Positions 1-5,380 of a DNA stretch of 5,572 bases are shown piece after piece (position 1 is the first letter of the stretch; each line of letters opens with the position of its first letter). The position numbers and the translations under genes were made by a program. Under the pieces are notes generated by a model, which searched no databases, had not been told where the DNA came from, and saw nothing but the letters and a program-made list of their open reading frames with translations. Source of the stretch: Candidatus Aminicenantota bacterium (GTDB lineage: Bacteria; Acidobacteriota; Aminicenantia; Aminicenantales; UBA8522); NCBI GenBank assembly GCA_016934895.1, contig JAFGRZ010000276.1:1-5572 (forward strand), in the 5' to 3' direction.

Positions 1-87
1 CTGGGCGACACCGCCAACAATATCCTTGTTTCCGTCAAAGACTGGAAGGTGTTCGGCGGAAGCGAGGACGACCCTTATAACCAGTAG
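1..87 (+). CDS. 3' end of an unidentified gene, first in the operon
   Basis: Frame 1 is open from the window edge to a TAG at 85-87 and encodes 28 residues ending in DWKVFGGSEDDPYNQ. The tail is polar and acidic, with no membrane segment, and is too short to assign to a family. It belongs to the same transcription unit as the genes that follow. The next gene starts only 11 nt later, and that gene's Shine-Dalgarno sequence overlaps this stop codon, so translation of the two is probably coupled. In other genomes a DUF4097, anti-sigma or envelope-stress gene would be a natural neighbour here, but nothing visible proves that. Confidence 0.7.
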   Translation: MGDTANNILVSVKDWKVFGGSEDDPYNQ

Positions 88-92
88 GAGGT
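86..92 (+). promoter_or_regulatory. Strong Shine-Dalgarno site for the gene at 99
   Basis: AGGAGGT lies 6 nt before the ATG at 99 and overlaps the TAG stop of the preceding gene. It fixes the start of the membrane protein and suggests coupled translation. Confidence 0.85.
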
Positions 93-98
93 AACATT

Positions 99-602
99 AT
101 GGAAGAAAAAGTCATCATTCAAGAAAAGGTCGTTCTACCCAAGCCCCGCAAATCTCCCGTCCTGGCGTTCCTGCTGTCCTTCTTTTTCCCCTTCGGAGTC
201 GGCCCTTTCTACAACGGAGAGCTCGTTAAAGCGTTGATTTACCTGGTCGTTTTCGCGGGTCTGGTAACGATGCAACAGCACGGCGACGCCCAGCCGTTCG
301 CCGGCATACTCATCGGGGCATTCTATATCTTTCAGATCATCGACTCCGTCAACGTGGCCAACAAGATCAACCGGAGGGCCGCGCTCGGAGGGGAGGTCGA
401 GGAAGAGGAAACGACCATCTCCACCGAAGCCGTGACCGCGGGTTCGATTTTCTGGGGCGTTTTGCTGATCGTCCTGGGCGGAATCCTGCTTCTCGGCAAC
501 ATCGAGGTCATCAGCTACAAGACCATCTGGGATTTCTGGCCCCTGGTGGTCATCGTTATCGGCGCCAAGCTCATCTTCGACTATCTCTCGAAGAAAGACT
601 GA
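99..602 (+). CDS. Membrane protein: TM2-like N-terminal half plus LiaI/LiaF-like (DUF5668-type) C-terminal half
   Basis: This 167-residue protein has about five hydrophobic segments, at residues 20-38, 43-58, 67-82, 113-133 and 143-161. The first half carries a GVGPFYNGELVKAL stretch (33-46) that resembles the G-x-G-x-F-Y-N-G signature of TM2-type small membrane proteins. A charged cytoplasm-like linker with an EEEE run (101-104) follows. The C-terminal half (W119 to Y162) has the WG-x-LLI-x-LGG and FWPL-x-VI-x-IGA pattern of the LiaI/LiaF-like transmembrane region. In LiaF-type proteins this region is linked to envelope-stress sensing. This protein lacks the soluble C-terminal domain of true LiaF, so its exact role is unknown. 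The start is set by AGGAGGT at 86-92. It sits in an operon with a shorter paralogue of its own C-terminal half directly downstream. Confidence 0.88.
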   Translation: MEEKVIIQEKVVLPKPRKSPVLAFLLSFFFPFGVGPFYNGELVKALIYLVVFAGLVTMQQHGDAQPFAGILIGAFYIFQIIDSVNVANKINRRAALGGEVEEEETTISTEAVTAGSIFWGVLLIVLGGILLLGNIEVISYKTIWDFWPLVVIVIGAKLIFDYLSKKD

Positions 603-608
603 CGGCGC

Positions 609-615
609 AGGGAGG
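609..615 (+). promoter_or_regulatory. Shine-Dalgarno site for the 70-residue membrane protein
   Basis: AGGGAGG lies 5 nt before the ATG at 621, in the 18-nt gap after the previous stop. It supports the reality of this short gene. Confidence 0.75.
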
Positions 616-620
616 TTCCA

Positions 621-833
621 ATGGCTAAGAAACAACGCGGCGCACTGGCGTGGGGGATCATCCTCATCGTCATCGGGCTCATCTTCATCCTGGAAAATTT
701 CGGAATAGACGCCTGGGAAAATCTCTTCCGGCTTTGGCCCCTGATCCTGATCGCCTGGGGAGCCTGGAAGCTCTATTTCGGGATCAAGGAAAGGAAGGAA
801 GCGACAGTGGTCCCGAAATCCGAACAGGACTGA
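621..833 (+). CDS. Small LiaI/LiaF-like (DUF5668-type) two-helix membrane protein
   Basis: This 70-residue protein has two membrane segments, at about residues 9-26 and 38-54, joined by a short amphipathic stretch (ENFGIDAWENLFRLWP). A basic N-terminus (MAKKQR) and a charged C-terminal tail flank them. The pattern WGIILIVIGLIFILENFGI followed by LWPLILIAWGAWKL is the LiaI/LiaF-like transmembrane signature. It aligns with residues 119-162 of the upstream protein, so the two look like paralogues. No catalytic residues are visible; a structural or sensory role in the membrane is likely. It is translated from a good ribosome-binding site, and its stop lies 2 nt before the ATG of the DUF4097 gene. 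An alternative role as a simple membrane adaptor for that protein cannot be excluded. Confidence 0.87.
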   Translation: MAKKQRGALAWGIILIVIGLIFILENFGIDAWENLFRLWPLILIAWGAWKLYFGIKERKEATVVPKSEQD

Positions 834-835
834 CG

Positions 836-2131
836 ATGAAAGCCAAGGAGATCATTCTTCTCATCTTCATCATCGCCGCCGGCGTTTTCGCCTACCACGT
901 CCAGTCCGGAAAGATCGACTTCACCTGGGACGATGTCTTCGCCTTCGACTTCAATGAGTTTACCTACGAGGAAACCCAGGTGATCGAGCCGCCCTTCCCG
1001 GAGGCGCTCCGGGTCCTCAACGCCCACGGCAAGGTCGACGTTCAGGGGACCGACACCGACAGGATCCGTTTCACCTTCGTGAAGAGGATCCGCCGGCAGA
1101 ACGAGGAAAAGGCGCGGGAGATCGCCGACAGGCTTCATCCCGTCGTCACCAGGGGCGAATCCGCCGTCACCGTCGCCACCAACCGAAAGGATTTCAGGAG
1201 GCGGAATTTCAACACCGACTTCCGGATCACGGTTCCCGCCGGAATGCCTCTCGAAGTGACCAATTCCTACGGCCCCGTGCGAGCGGACCGCGTGGGAGAG
1301 ACGTCGATCGCCAACCGCCACGGAGAAGTGACCGTCACCGACATCCAAGGCGGCCTCGTCGTTGAAAACAGCTATGAGGACGTTGAGATCTCCGGCATTC
1401 CGTCGAATTGCACCGTCCGGAGCCGTCACGCCGATATCAAGGCCCGGTCCGTAGAGGGAGAGATGAATATTGAGAACTCCTACGGCCTGGTGGATGTCCG
1501 GGGCGTACATCAATCGGTCACCGTCACCGGCCCTCACTGTGAGATCATCGGCGAAAATTTACCGGGGCCCGCAGAGATCCGGAATTCCTATGAGAAGGTG
1601 ACGCTCCGCAATGTCGGCCCGGTCCGGATCGACGGACATCACTCCTCGATCGAAGCCTCGGAGGTCAGCGGCGATGTCGAGATCATCGACGCCTACGCGT
1701 CCGTCCGCCTCACCGCGTTGGGAGGCGATCTCCGCCTGGACGGAAAGCACGTCGAGGTATCCGGGCGGGATATCAGGAGCGAGGACATCTTCATCTCCTC
1801 AACTTATGAGGACATCGAACTGGCGGGTTTCTCCGGCAAGACAACCATCATTCTCTCACACGGAAACATCACCCTCACTCCCCGGGCCATCACGGGCCCC
1901 CTCGAGGTCAGAGCCACCTACGCGCCCATTACCCTGTTTTGGCCGGGAGACGCGCGCTTCCCTTTCGAAGCCCAGACCCGGAGCAGCGACATTCATTGGC
2001 GGCTCCCGGGAGATCTGACCATCGAGCGGACCAACGGGCTGACGACGGCGAAGGGCTTTTCCGGCGCTCCCCGCATCCTGCTGTTCACGACCTACGGCGA
2101 CATCCGCGTAGAGCCGGGCCCGAACTCATAG
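836..2131 (+). CDS. Membrane-anchored DUF4097-type beta-solenoid protein with alternating His/Tyr repeats
   Basis: This 431-residue protein begins with a basic residue pair and a hydrophobic stretch (residues 5-20, IILLIFIIAAGVFAY), which is an uncleaved anchor or signal peptide. I see no lipobox cysteine. From about residue 58 to the end it is made of short beta-strand repeats, mostly 17-20 residues long, of the type NSYGxVxVxxV, as in the DUF4097 putative-adhesin family. Such proteins are predicted right-handed beta-solenoids and often sit next to LiaI/LiaF-like, PspC or anti-sigma genes. An insertion rich in Arg, Lys and Glu (82-130) interrupts the repeats near the start. From residue 145 to 362 the turn residue alternates strictly Tyr, His, Tyr, His (see findings). 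The ATG at 836 is 2 nt after the previous stop, with a weak AGGA at 826-829, so translation is probably coupled. The frame is open back to 650, but a start there would overlap nearly the whole upstream gene. The ligand or partner is unknown. Confidence 0.88.
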   Translation: MKAKEIILLIFIIAAGVFAYHVQSGKIDFTWDDVFAFDFNEFTYEETQVIEPPFPEALRVLNAHGKVDVQGTDTDRIRFTFVKRIRRQNEEKAREIADRLHPVVTRGESAVTVATNRKDFRRRNFNTDFRITVPAGMPLEVTNSYGPVRADRVGETSIANRHGEVTVTDIQGGLVVENSYEDVEISGIPSNCTVRSRHADIKARSVEGEMNIENSYGLVDVRGVHQSVTVTGPHCEIIGENLPGPAEIRNSYEKVTLRNVGPVRIDGHHSSIEASEVSGDVEIIDAYASVRLTALGGDLRLDGKHVEVSGRDIRSEDIFISSTYEDIELAGFSGKTTIILSHGNITLTPRAITGPLEVRATYAPITLFWPGDARFPFEAQTRSSDIHWRLPGDLTIERTNGLTTAKGFSGAPRILLFTTYGDIRVEPGPNS

Positions 2132-2141
2132 AGCGACGGAT

Positions 2142-2167
2142 AAAAAAAGGGGGCGGTCCTATTCCCT
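2142..2167 (-). terminator. Weak candidate terminator for the minus-strand operon
   Basis: On the - strand, seven T residues (2142-2148) follow a C-rich run just after the stop codon of the 298-residue gene. Only a 4-bp stem (2148-2151 with 2164-2167) can be drawn, and it overlaps the end of the gene. The site lies in a 27-nt gap between convergent genes, where a terminator is expected. The stem is too weak to be sure. Confidence 0.25.
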
Positions 2168-3055
2168 GTTCTTATACTGGTGGATCTTCTGCGTCAGACA
2201 GCCCGTGATCTTGATGTTGAAATAAGAAATCAGGTTGGTGACGTCCTTCTTGTACTTGGTCACATAACGGGCGAAATCGTTCTCTTTCCGGAAATGGAGG
2301 AGATTCTCGAACTCTTCAACCTCGTCGCGAAGCTCGATGATGTAATGGTTGATGGTCCGGTACTGGGCGTTGATATCGATCAGCTCTTTTTTCCCGATCT
2401 TGGCGAAGTCGAGATGCGGCGGCAAAGACTGAAGGATGAGCAGGCTCTCCGAGTGGAGTTCTCCGGCCAGCTCCTTGATCTCCTGAAAGAAGGACTTGTA
2501 TTCGAGCGGATGTTTCAGCTTCTCCTGGGCTCTGTCGATCATTTTTTCGTTCTGGTCCTTGAGCGAGACGATCATCTCCTTGACGCCGAAGTGTTTGCGC
2601 TTGAAATTGAAAAGGTCGATGAAATCGCGGCCGATATAGATTTTGTCTTCGTAATGGGTCGTCAGCTCCTGCGGCGAGTTCGTATAAAACTTGATCTCAA
2701 AGCGCCGGCCGCCCGAATCCTTCCCCCGCATCCGGGCCATGACGAGAAAGCTGTTCTGTTCGACAAAATAGCTGTTGATGTCAAGCAGGACCGAATAGAC
2801 GGCCAGGTTCTGGATGATGAATTCCTTGACGTAGCCGAGCAGGTTTTCTTTTTTGGTGATGAAATCGGTTACCGTTTCGTTCGGCGTAGGACTCAGAACG
2901 GAATAGGACGGCGACAGGAGATATAACACGGGCCCCGTGCCCAACTCCAAGTGGAGGTTTTTCAAAGCCTTGGAGTGGAGGTCGTCCAGGACCATCGGCC
3001 GCAGAGGCGGCAGGCTCTGGACATCCAGCTTGGAGAGTTCCTCGATTTCATTCAT
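2159..3055 (-). CDS. Hypothetical soluble protein, family not recognised
   Basis: This 298-residue protein has no signal peptide or membrane segment, so it is probably cytoplasmic. The N-terminus is leucine- and proline-rich (about 10-60, with LPPLRP and LSPSYSVLSPTP). A mixed alpha/beta stretch follows (about 75-165) with strands FLVMARMRG, RRFEIKFYTN and DKIYIGRDFIDLF. The remainder (165-298) is mostly charged helix, including LRDEVEEFENLLHFRKEN (242-259), which could form a coiled coil. The only cysteine is C286. I see no nucleotide-binding loop, metal motif or catalytic signature. The ATG at 3053-3055 lies 33 nt after the stop of the LipM-like gene on the same strand, with only a distant GAGG before it. 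The two are probably one operon, but that does not establish a shared pathway. Codons ending in G or C dominate, as in its neighbours, so recent transfer is not suggested. Confidence 0.8.
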   Translation of the reverse strand: MNEIEELSKLDVQSLPPLRPMVLDDLHSKALKNLHLELGTGPVLYLLSPSYSVLSPTPNETVTDFITKKENLLGYVKEFIIQNLAVYSVLLDINSYFVEQNSFLVMARMRGKDSGGRRFEIKFYTNSPQELTTHYEDKIYIGRDFIDLFNFKRKHFGVKEMIVSLKDQNEKMIDRAQEKLKHPLEYKSFFQEIKELAGELHSESLLILQSLPPHLDFAKIGKKELIDINAQYRTINHYIIELRDEVEEFENLLHFRKENDFARYVTKYKKDVTNLISYFNIKITGCLTQKIHQYKNRE

Positions 3056-3088
3056 CGTCCATTGGCCTCGGTTTCCGGAATCATCCTA

Positions 3089-3925
3089 TCATCCGAAATC
3101 AATAAAATCAATACCGGCGGCTTCGGATCGTCCCATGGTCCAGGCTTCATCGGCATAGCGCTTCTCTTGAACCCGCCGCACGGCGTCCTCGTCGTTTCGT
3201 CCCAGGACAAGAGGCTCGAACCGGACCTGGAAATATTCGGCCAGGCCATCGCGAAGCCGCTCCACGGCCCACTGGGCATCGATCTCCCTCCCCAGCGCTT
3301 CGCATAAGGAAATCATCTGTAGGCCGGGAGCCGCTTGACGGCACAGTGAAATACGGTCCAAGAGGCCGTCATCACCCCGGAGAGGGATGGAGCCATGTTG
3401 GAGGAACCTTCCTCCGATCCTTTTTTGGGCGCTGCCGACGATTTTCCGTCCGTCGAGTTCGATCTCGTCCCGGGCCGGATAGGCGAAACAGGGCATGTTC
3501 CCTTTTGAATAAGACGAAGGCGGAGGACCGGCCAGCCTCGCCCGCAATCCCATTTTCTCCAATCCGAGAATGAGGCCGCTCGAAATGCGGCGATAGGATT
3601 CCTGAAGCGAGTCAGAAAAAATCTCCGTGTCGGAGGAAGCCACGGCGTAGGTGATCTCTCGCCAATGGAGAACGAGCTTCCCCCCGGTGATCCGGCGGAC
3701 GATGTCGACCCCGTGGCGGCGGCAAGAGTCCACATCCACGACGGCGTCGACGCGCTGGGAATAGCCGAGAGACACCGTGGGCCGCTCCCAGCGGTAGAAA
3801 CGGACAAATGTCCGCGAATCCCGGCCGGTTTGCCTGAACAGGTGCTCATCAACGGCCATGTTGAAGGTTCCGGGGCGCGGCGTCAGGTCGGTCGACAGGT
3901 TCCAAGGCTTCAGGGGCGGTTTCAT
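3089..3925 (-). CDS. lipM: LipM-like octanoyltransferase / lipoate-protein ligase A family protein
   Basis: This 278-residue protein belongs to the biotin/lipoate ligase-transferase fold (LplA/LipB/LipM). Landmarks in order are FNMAVDEHLF (21-30), RFYRWERPTVSLGYSQ (42-57), RRITGGKLVLHWREITYAV (77-95, the acyl-adenylate/acyl-chain pocket), PCFAYPARDEIELDGRK (145-161) and GSAQKR-x-GGRFLQHGSIPL (164-182). Cys146 sits where the Bacillus subtilis LipM nucleophile lies, just before the D/E-G-R-K-I-x-GSAQ block, and Lys161 matches the conserved catalytic-pocket lysine. The length also fits LipM. The expected reaction is transfer of octanoyl from acyl carrier protein to a lipoyl domain such as GcvH, the first step of lipoic acid synthesis. 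Lipoate ligase activity remains possible, because family members are hard to separate by sequence. No LipA gene lies in the window. The start is the only Met ahead of the conserved NMAVDE motif other than that motif's own Met23. Confidence 0.88.
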   Translation of the reverse strand: MKPPLKPWNLSTDLTPRPGTFNMAVDEHLFRQTGRDSRTFVRFYRWERPTVSLGYSQRVDAVVDVDSCRRHGVDIVRRITGGKLVLHWREITYAVASSDTEIFSDSLQESYRRISSGLILGLEKMGLRARLAGPPPSSYSKGNMPCFAYPARDEIELDGRKIVGSAQKRIGGRFLQHGSIPLRGDDGLLDRISLCRQAAPGLQMISLCEALGREIDAQWAVERLRDGLAEYFQVRFEPLVLGRNDEDAVRRVQEKRYADEAWTMGRSEAAGIDFIDFG

Positions 3926-3932
3926 CGATGGT

Positions 3933-3961
3933 ATTATAGGACAGGCGGTCCCTCCAGGGAA
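3933..3961 (-). promoter_or_regulatory. Candidate promoter for the lipM-like gene, possibly leaderless
   Basis: On the - strand a perfect TATAAT (3933-3938) lies 7 nt before the ATG whose first base is 3925. A poor -35 (TTCCCT, 3956-3961) is 17 bp further upstream. Transcription would begin at or next to the start codon. No Shine-Dalgarno sequence is present, which fits a leaderless message. Confidence 0.45.
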
Positions 3962-4057
3962 ATCTCAAGATCCGAGACGGCCGAAGCGCGAAGGCCTCGA
4001 CGAGGAAAGCCCTGGCGCCGGGCGGACGATGCAGAGAGACGCCCCCCTGAGACCAGG

Positions 4058-4079
4058 AAAAACGCGGAGACACGTTTTT
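4058..4079. repeat. 7-bp perfect inverted repeat in the divergent intergenic region
   Basis: AAAAACG (4058-4064) and CGTTTTT (4073-4079) are exact inverted copies separated by 8 nt. The repeat ends 16 bp before the -35 box at 4096, so it could be an operator for either divergent gene. The rest of the 240-nt gap (3926-4165) shows nothing else beyond the two promoters. Confidence 0.4.
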
Positions 4080-4095
4080 ATCGCCGAGCGTCCGT

Positions 4096-4125
4096 TTGAC
4101 ACCGCCGGGCGCGATGACCTATAGT
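4096..4125 (+). promoter_or_regulatory. Near-consensus sigma-70 promoter for the RNase HII-like gene
   Basis: TTGACA (4096-4101, perfect -35) and TATAGT (4120-4125, five of six -10 positions) are spaced by 18 bp. Initiation would fall near 4132. That excludes the in-frame TTG at 4130 as a translated start and leaves a leader of about 34 nt before the ATG at 4166. Confidence 0.65.
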
Positions 4126-4165
4126 CGGATTGCTCGCGACGCATCGTTTTCGCCCATCCAAGAAA

Positions 4166-5143
4166 ATGTTCGTTTACGCCGGGATCGACGAAGCCGGTTA
4201 CGGACCTCTGATCGGCCCTCTGGTCGTCGCCAGAAGCGTTTTCGCCCTGGAACGACAGGTCCCTTTTCTCGAACCTCCCTCCTTATGGGGTTTATTGAGT
4301 TCCGCCGTCTGCAAGAGAGCTTCCGACAGGAAAGGCCGTCTCGCGATTAACGATTCGAAGGCCCTTTATTCCCCGGCCTGGTCGCTCAGGAGCCTGGAGC
4401 GAGGGGTTCTTTCTTTCCTTTCGACCTCCGGGATCGGGCCGAGGAATCTCGATGATCTCCTGGAGGCGCTCGCCTACGATCCCCTTTCCTCGACGATCAT
4501 GAACGAATGGTACGATGATCCGGATGGGAAACCGCATCTTCCCTTGTTTCTTTCCCATACGCAGCTTGTCTCCCTCAACGAAAAGCTGCAACGGGCGATG
4601 AAAAACGCTTCGGTCCGTCTCGCCGACATCAATACGGCGGTGGTCTTCGAGGACCGTTTCAATCAGATGGTCAAAATATCCCGGTCCAAAGCCGCTTGCG
4701 CCTGGGCCTTCGTGTCCGGCCATATTCATCACATCTGGCAAAAATACGGCGAATATCATCCCCTGGTTGTAGTGGATCGTCAGGGGGGAAGAAAGGCCTA
4801 CTGGGCCCTCCTCGGGTCACTCCTCTCTCCCGCCGCTGTGAGCATTCTTCAAGAAAATTCCGCTCAAAGCCTCTACCGGGTGTCCGACGGCTCTCGGGAA
4901 ATGCACGTCCTCGTGCAGGTCGAAAGTGAACGCCGTCACTTTCCCGTGGCTTTGGCTTCCATGGCCGCCAAATACGTGCGGGAGCTCCTGATGAGCCGGT
5001 TCCAATCCTTCTGGCTCCTCCATGCTCCCCAAGTGAGGCCGACCTTCGGCTATTTCGCGGACGGCCGGCGTTTCCTCAGGGAGATCGAACCCCTTATTTC
5101 CGATCTCAACATCGACCCCGCGGCCTTCGTCCGCCGCTGTTGA
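4166..5143 (+). CDS. Divergent, enlarged RNase HII-like protein
   Basis: This 325-residue protein opens with FVYAGIDEAGYGPLIGPLVV (2-21), the hallmark first strand of the RNase HII family, whose Asp8 and Glu9 are the first two catalytic acids. NDSKAL (62-67) matches the family's DSK block. VVVDRQGGR (201-209) supplies a likely third acid, Asp204. ASMAAKYVRELLM (264-276) aligns with the family's AKVTRDRYM-type helix, but the fourth acid is Glu273 instead of Asp. Typical RNase HII is about 200-230 residues, so roughly 100 residues are added, mostly between the DSK block and Asp204 and between Asp204 and Glu273. RNase HII removes RNA from RNA-DNA hybrids, including single misincorporated ribonucleotides. 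That role is likely here but not certain, and the specificity may have changed. The ATG at 4166 was chosen because the promoter starts RNA near 4132 and the family motif begins right after it. The only ribosome-binding hint is a weak AAGAAA. Confidence 0.83.
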   Translation: MFVYAGIDEAGYGPLIGPLVVARSVFALERQVPFLEPPSLWGLLSSAVCKRASDRKGRLAINDSKALYSPAWSLRSLERGVLSFLSTSGIGPRNLDDLLEALAYDPLSSTIMNEWYDDPDGKPHLPLFLSHTQLVSLNEKLQRAMKNASVRLADINTAVVFEDRFNQMVKISRSKAACAWAFVSGHIHHIWQKYGEYHPLVVVDRQGGRKAYWALLGSLLSPAAVSILQENSAQSLYRVSDGSREMHVLVQVESERRHFPVALASMAAKYVRELLMSRFQSFWLLHAPQVRPTFGYFADGRRFLREIEPLISDLNIDPAAFVRRC

Positions 5144-5162
5144 CTTCTTTTTTGGAGAGAAG
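5144..5162 (+). terminator. Weak hairpin after the RNase HII-like gene
   Basis: CTTCT (5144-5148) can pair with AGAAG (5158-5162) around a 9-nt loop, followed by ATTTT. It lies directly after the TGA stop and before the convergent tRNA. The stem is short and not GC-rich, so termination here is only a guess. Confidence 0.25.
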
Positions 5163-5173
5163 ATTTTCGGGGG

Positions 5174-5183
5174 AAATAAAAAG
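5174..5183 (-). terminator. U-rich tail after tRNA-Gly
   Basis: On the - strand the tRNA discriminator base is followed at once by C and then TTTTTATTT (5174-5182). No separate hairpin precedes the T-run. The GC-rich acceptor and T arms could help termination or processing. Confidence 0.35.
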
Positions 5184-5255
5184 AGCGGGCAACGGGATTC
5201 GAACCCGCGACTCCCAGCTTGGGAAGCTGGCACTCTACCGCTGAGTTATGCCCGC
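5184..5255 (-). tRNA. tRNA-Gly, anticodon CCC
   Basis: The - strand folds into a complete 72-nt cloverleaf. The acceptor GCGGGCA pairs with TGCCCGC (7 bp). The D stem is ACTC/GAGT with a 7-nt loop AGCGGTA. The anticodon stem is CCAGC/GCTGG with loop TTCCCAA, giving anticodon CCC for the codon GGG. The variable loop is GAGTC, and the T arm is GCGGG/CCCGT with loop TTCGAAT. Position 73 is U, as usual for bacterial glycine tRNAs. The 3' CCA is not encoded, so a CCA-adding enzyme must supply it. The gene stands alone, with its own promoter about 38 bp upstream. Confidence 0.97.
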
Positions 5256-5259
5256 TCGG

Positions 5260-5286
5260 TGCCGGCCGATTGATCCTCAGCCGGCA
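5260..5286 (-). repeat. Inverted repeat in the tRNA-Gly leader
   Basis: TGCCGGC and GCCGGCA (5260-5266 and 5280-5286) form a perfect 7-bp GC-rich stem with a 13-nt loop. It occupies almost the whole stretch between the predicted transcription start near 5286 and the tRNA 5' end at 5255. It could shape 5' processing of the precursor. Confidence 0.5.
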
Positions 5287-5292
5287 GCCCCT

Positions 5293-5321
5293 ATTCTACG
5301 GTTTGCCATTTCTCTTTTCAA
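5293..5321 (-). promoter_or_regulatory. Promoter of tRNA-Gly
   Basis: On the - strand TTGAAA (5316-5321) and TAGAAT (5293-5298) are separated by exactly 17 bp, each five of six matches to the sigma-70 consensus. RNA would start near 5286, about 31 nt before the mature tRNA end. Confidence 0.7.
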
Positions 5322-5348
5322 GCGGGACGTCATCTGACCGTCCAACAA

Positions 5349-5380
5349 TTCCCTGGTTTCCGGCATGCGAAATCAGGGGA
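5349..5380. repeat. Strong 12-bp hairpin, not followed by a T-run
   Basis: CCCTGGTTTC (5351-5360) pairs with GAAATCAGGG (5369-5378) with one G-T wobble. Two outer pairs (a T-G wobble and a T-A) extend it to 12 bp. The 8-nt loop CGGCATGC contains the palindrome GCATGC. Neither strand has a following T-run, so it is not a normal terminator. It lies between the tRNA promoter and the next gene's promoter. Confidence 0.6.

Noticed and set aside
650..835. Upstream extension of the DUF4097 reading frame to an ATG at 650
   Set aside because: It would overlap nearly the whole 70-residue membrane protein gene in another frame and add an Arg/His/Pro-rich non-family sequence. The ATG at 836 gives a normal membrane anchor and a 2-nt gap.
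773..1537. A 254-codon frame on the - strand opposite the DUF4097 gene
   Set aside because: It is antisense to a convincing repeat protein, and its Gly/Asp/Val-rich composition is typical of a shadow frame.
836..2131. Recent tandem DNA duplication as the origin of the solenoid repeats
   Set aside because: The repeats share a protein pattern, but the DNA of neighbouring repeats is clearly diverged, so they are not annotated as DNA repeats.
2180..2926. A 248-codon open frame on the + strand opposite the unknown 298-residue gene
   Set aside because: Its product is a monotonous Asp/Val/Leu/Arg-rich sequence typical of antisense frames in GC-rich genes. It has no ribosome-binding site, and the - strand frame is longer and fits the gene spacing after lipM.
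3665..4124. Open frames of 88 and 144 codons on the + strand across the lipM start and the intergenic gap
   Set aside because: Their products are rich in Arg, Pro and Gly with no recognisable motif, and they overlap the well-supported LipM-like gene and the divergent promoters.
4817..5233. A 138-codon frame on the - strand running from the tRNA into the RNase HII-like gene
   Set aside because: Its beginning is the tRNA sequence itself, and the rest is antisense to a gene with clear family motifs.
5184..5255. The tRNA gene as an integration (att) site
   Set aside because: No integrase gene, no repeated tRNA 3' end and no foreign-looking DNA is visible beside it in the window.
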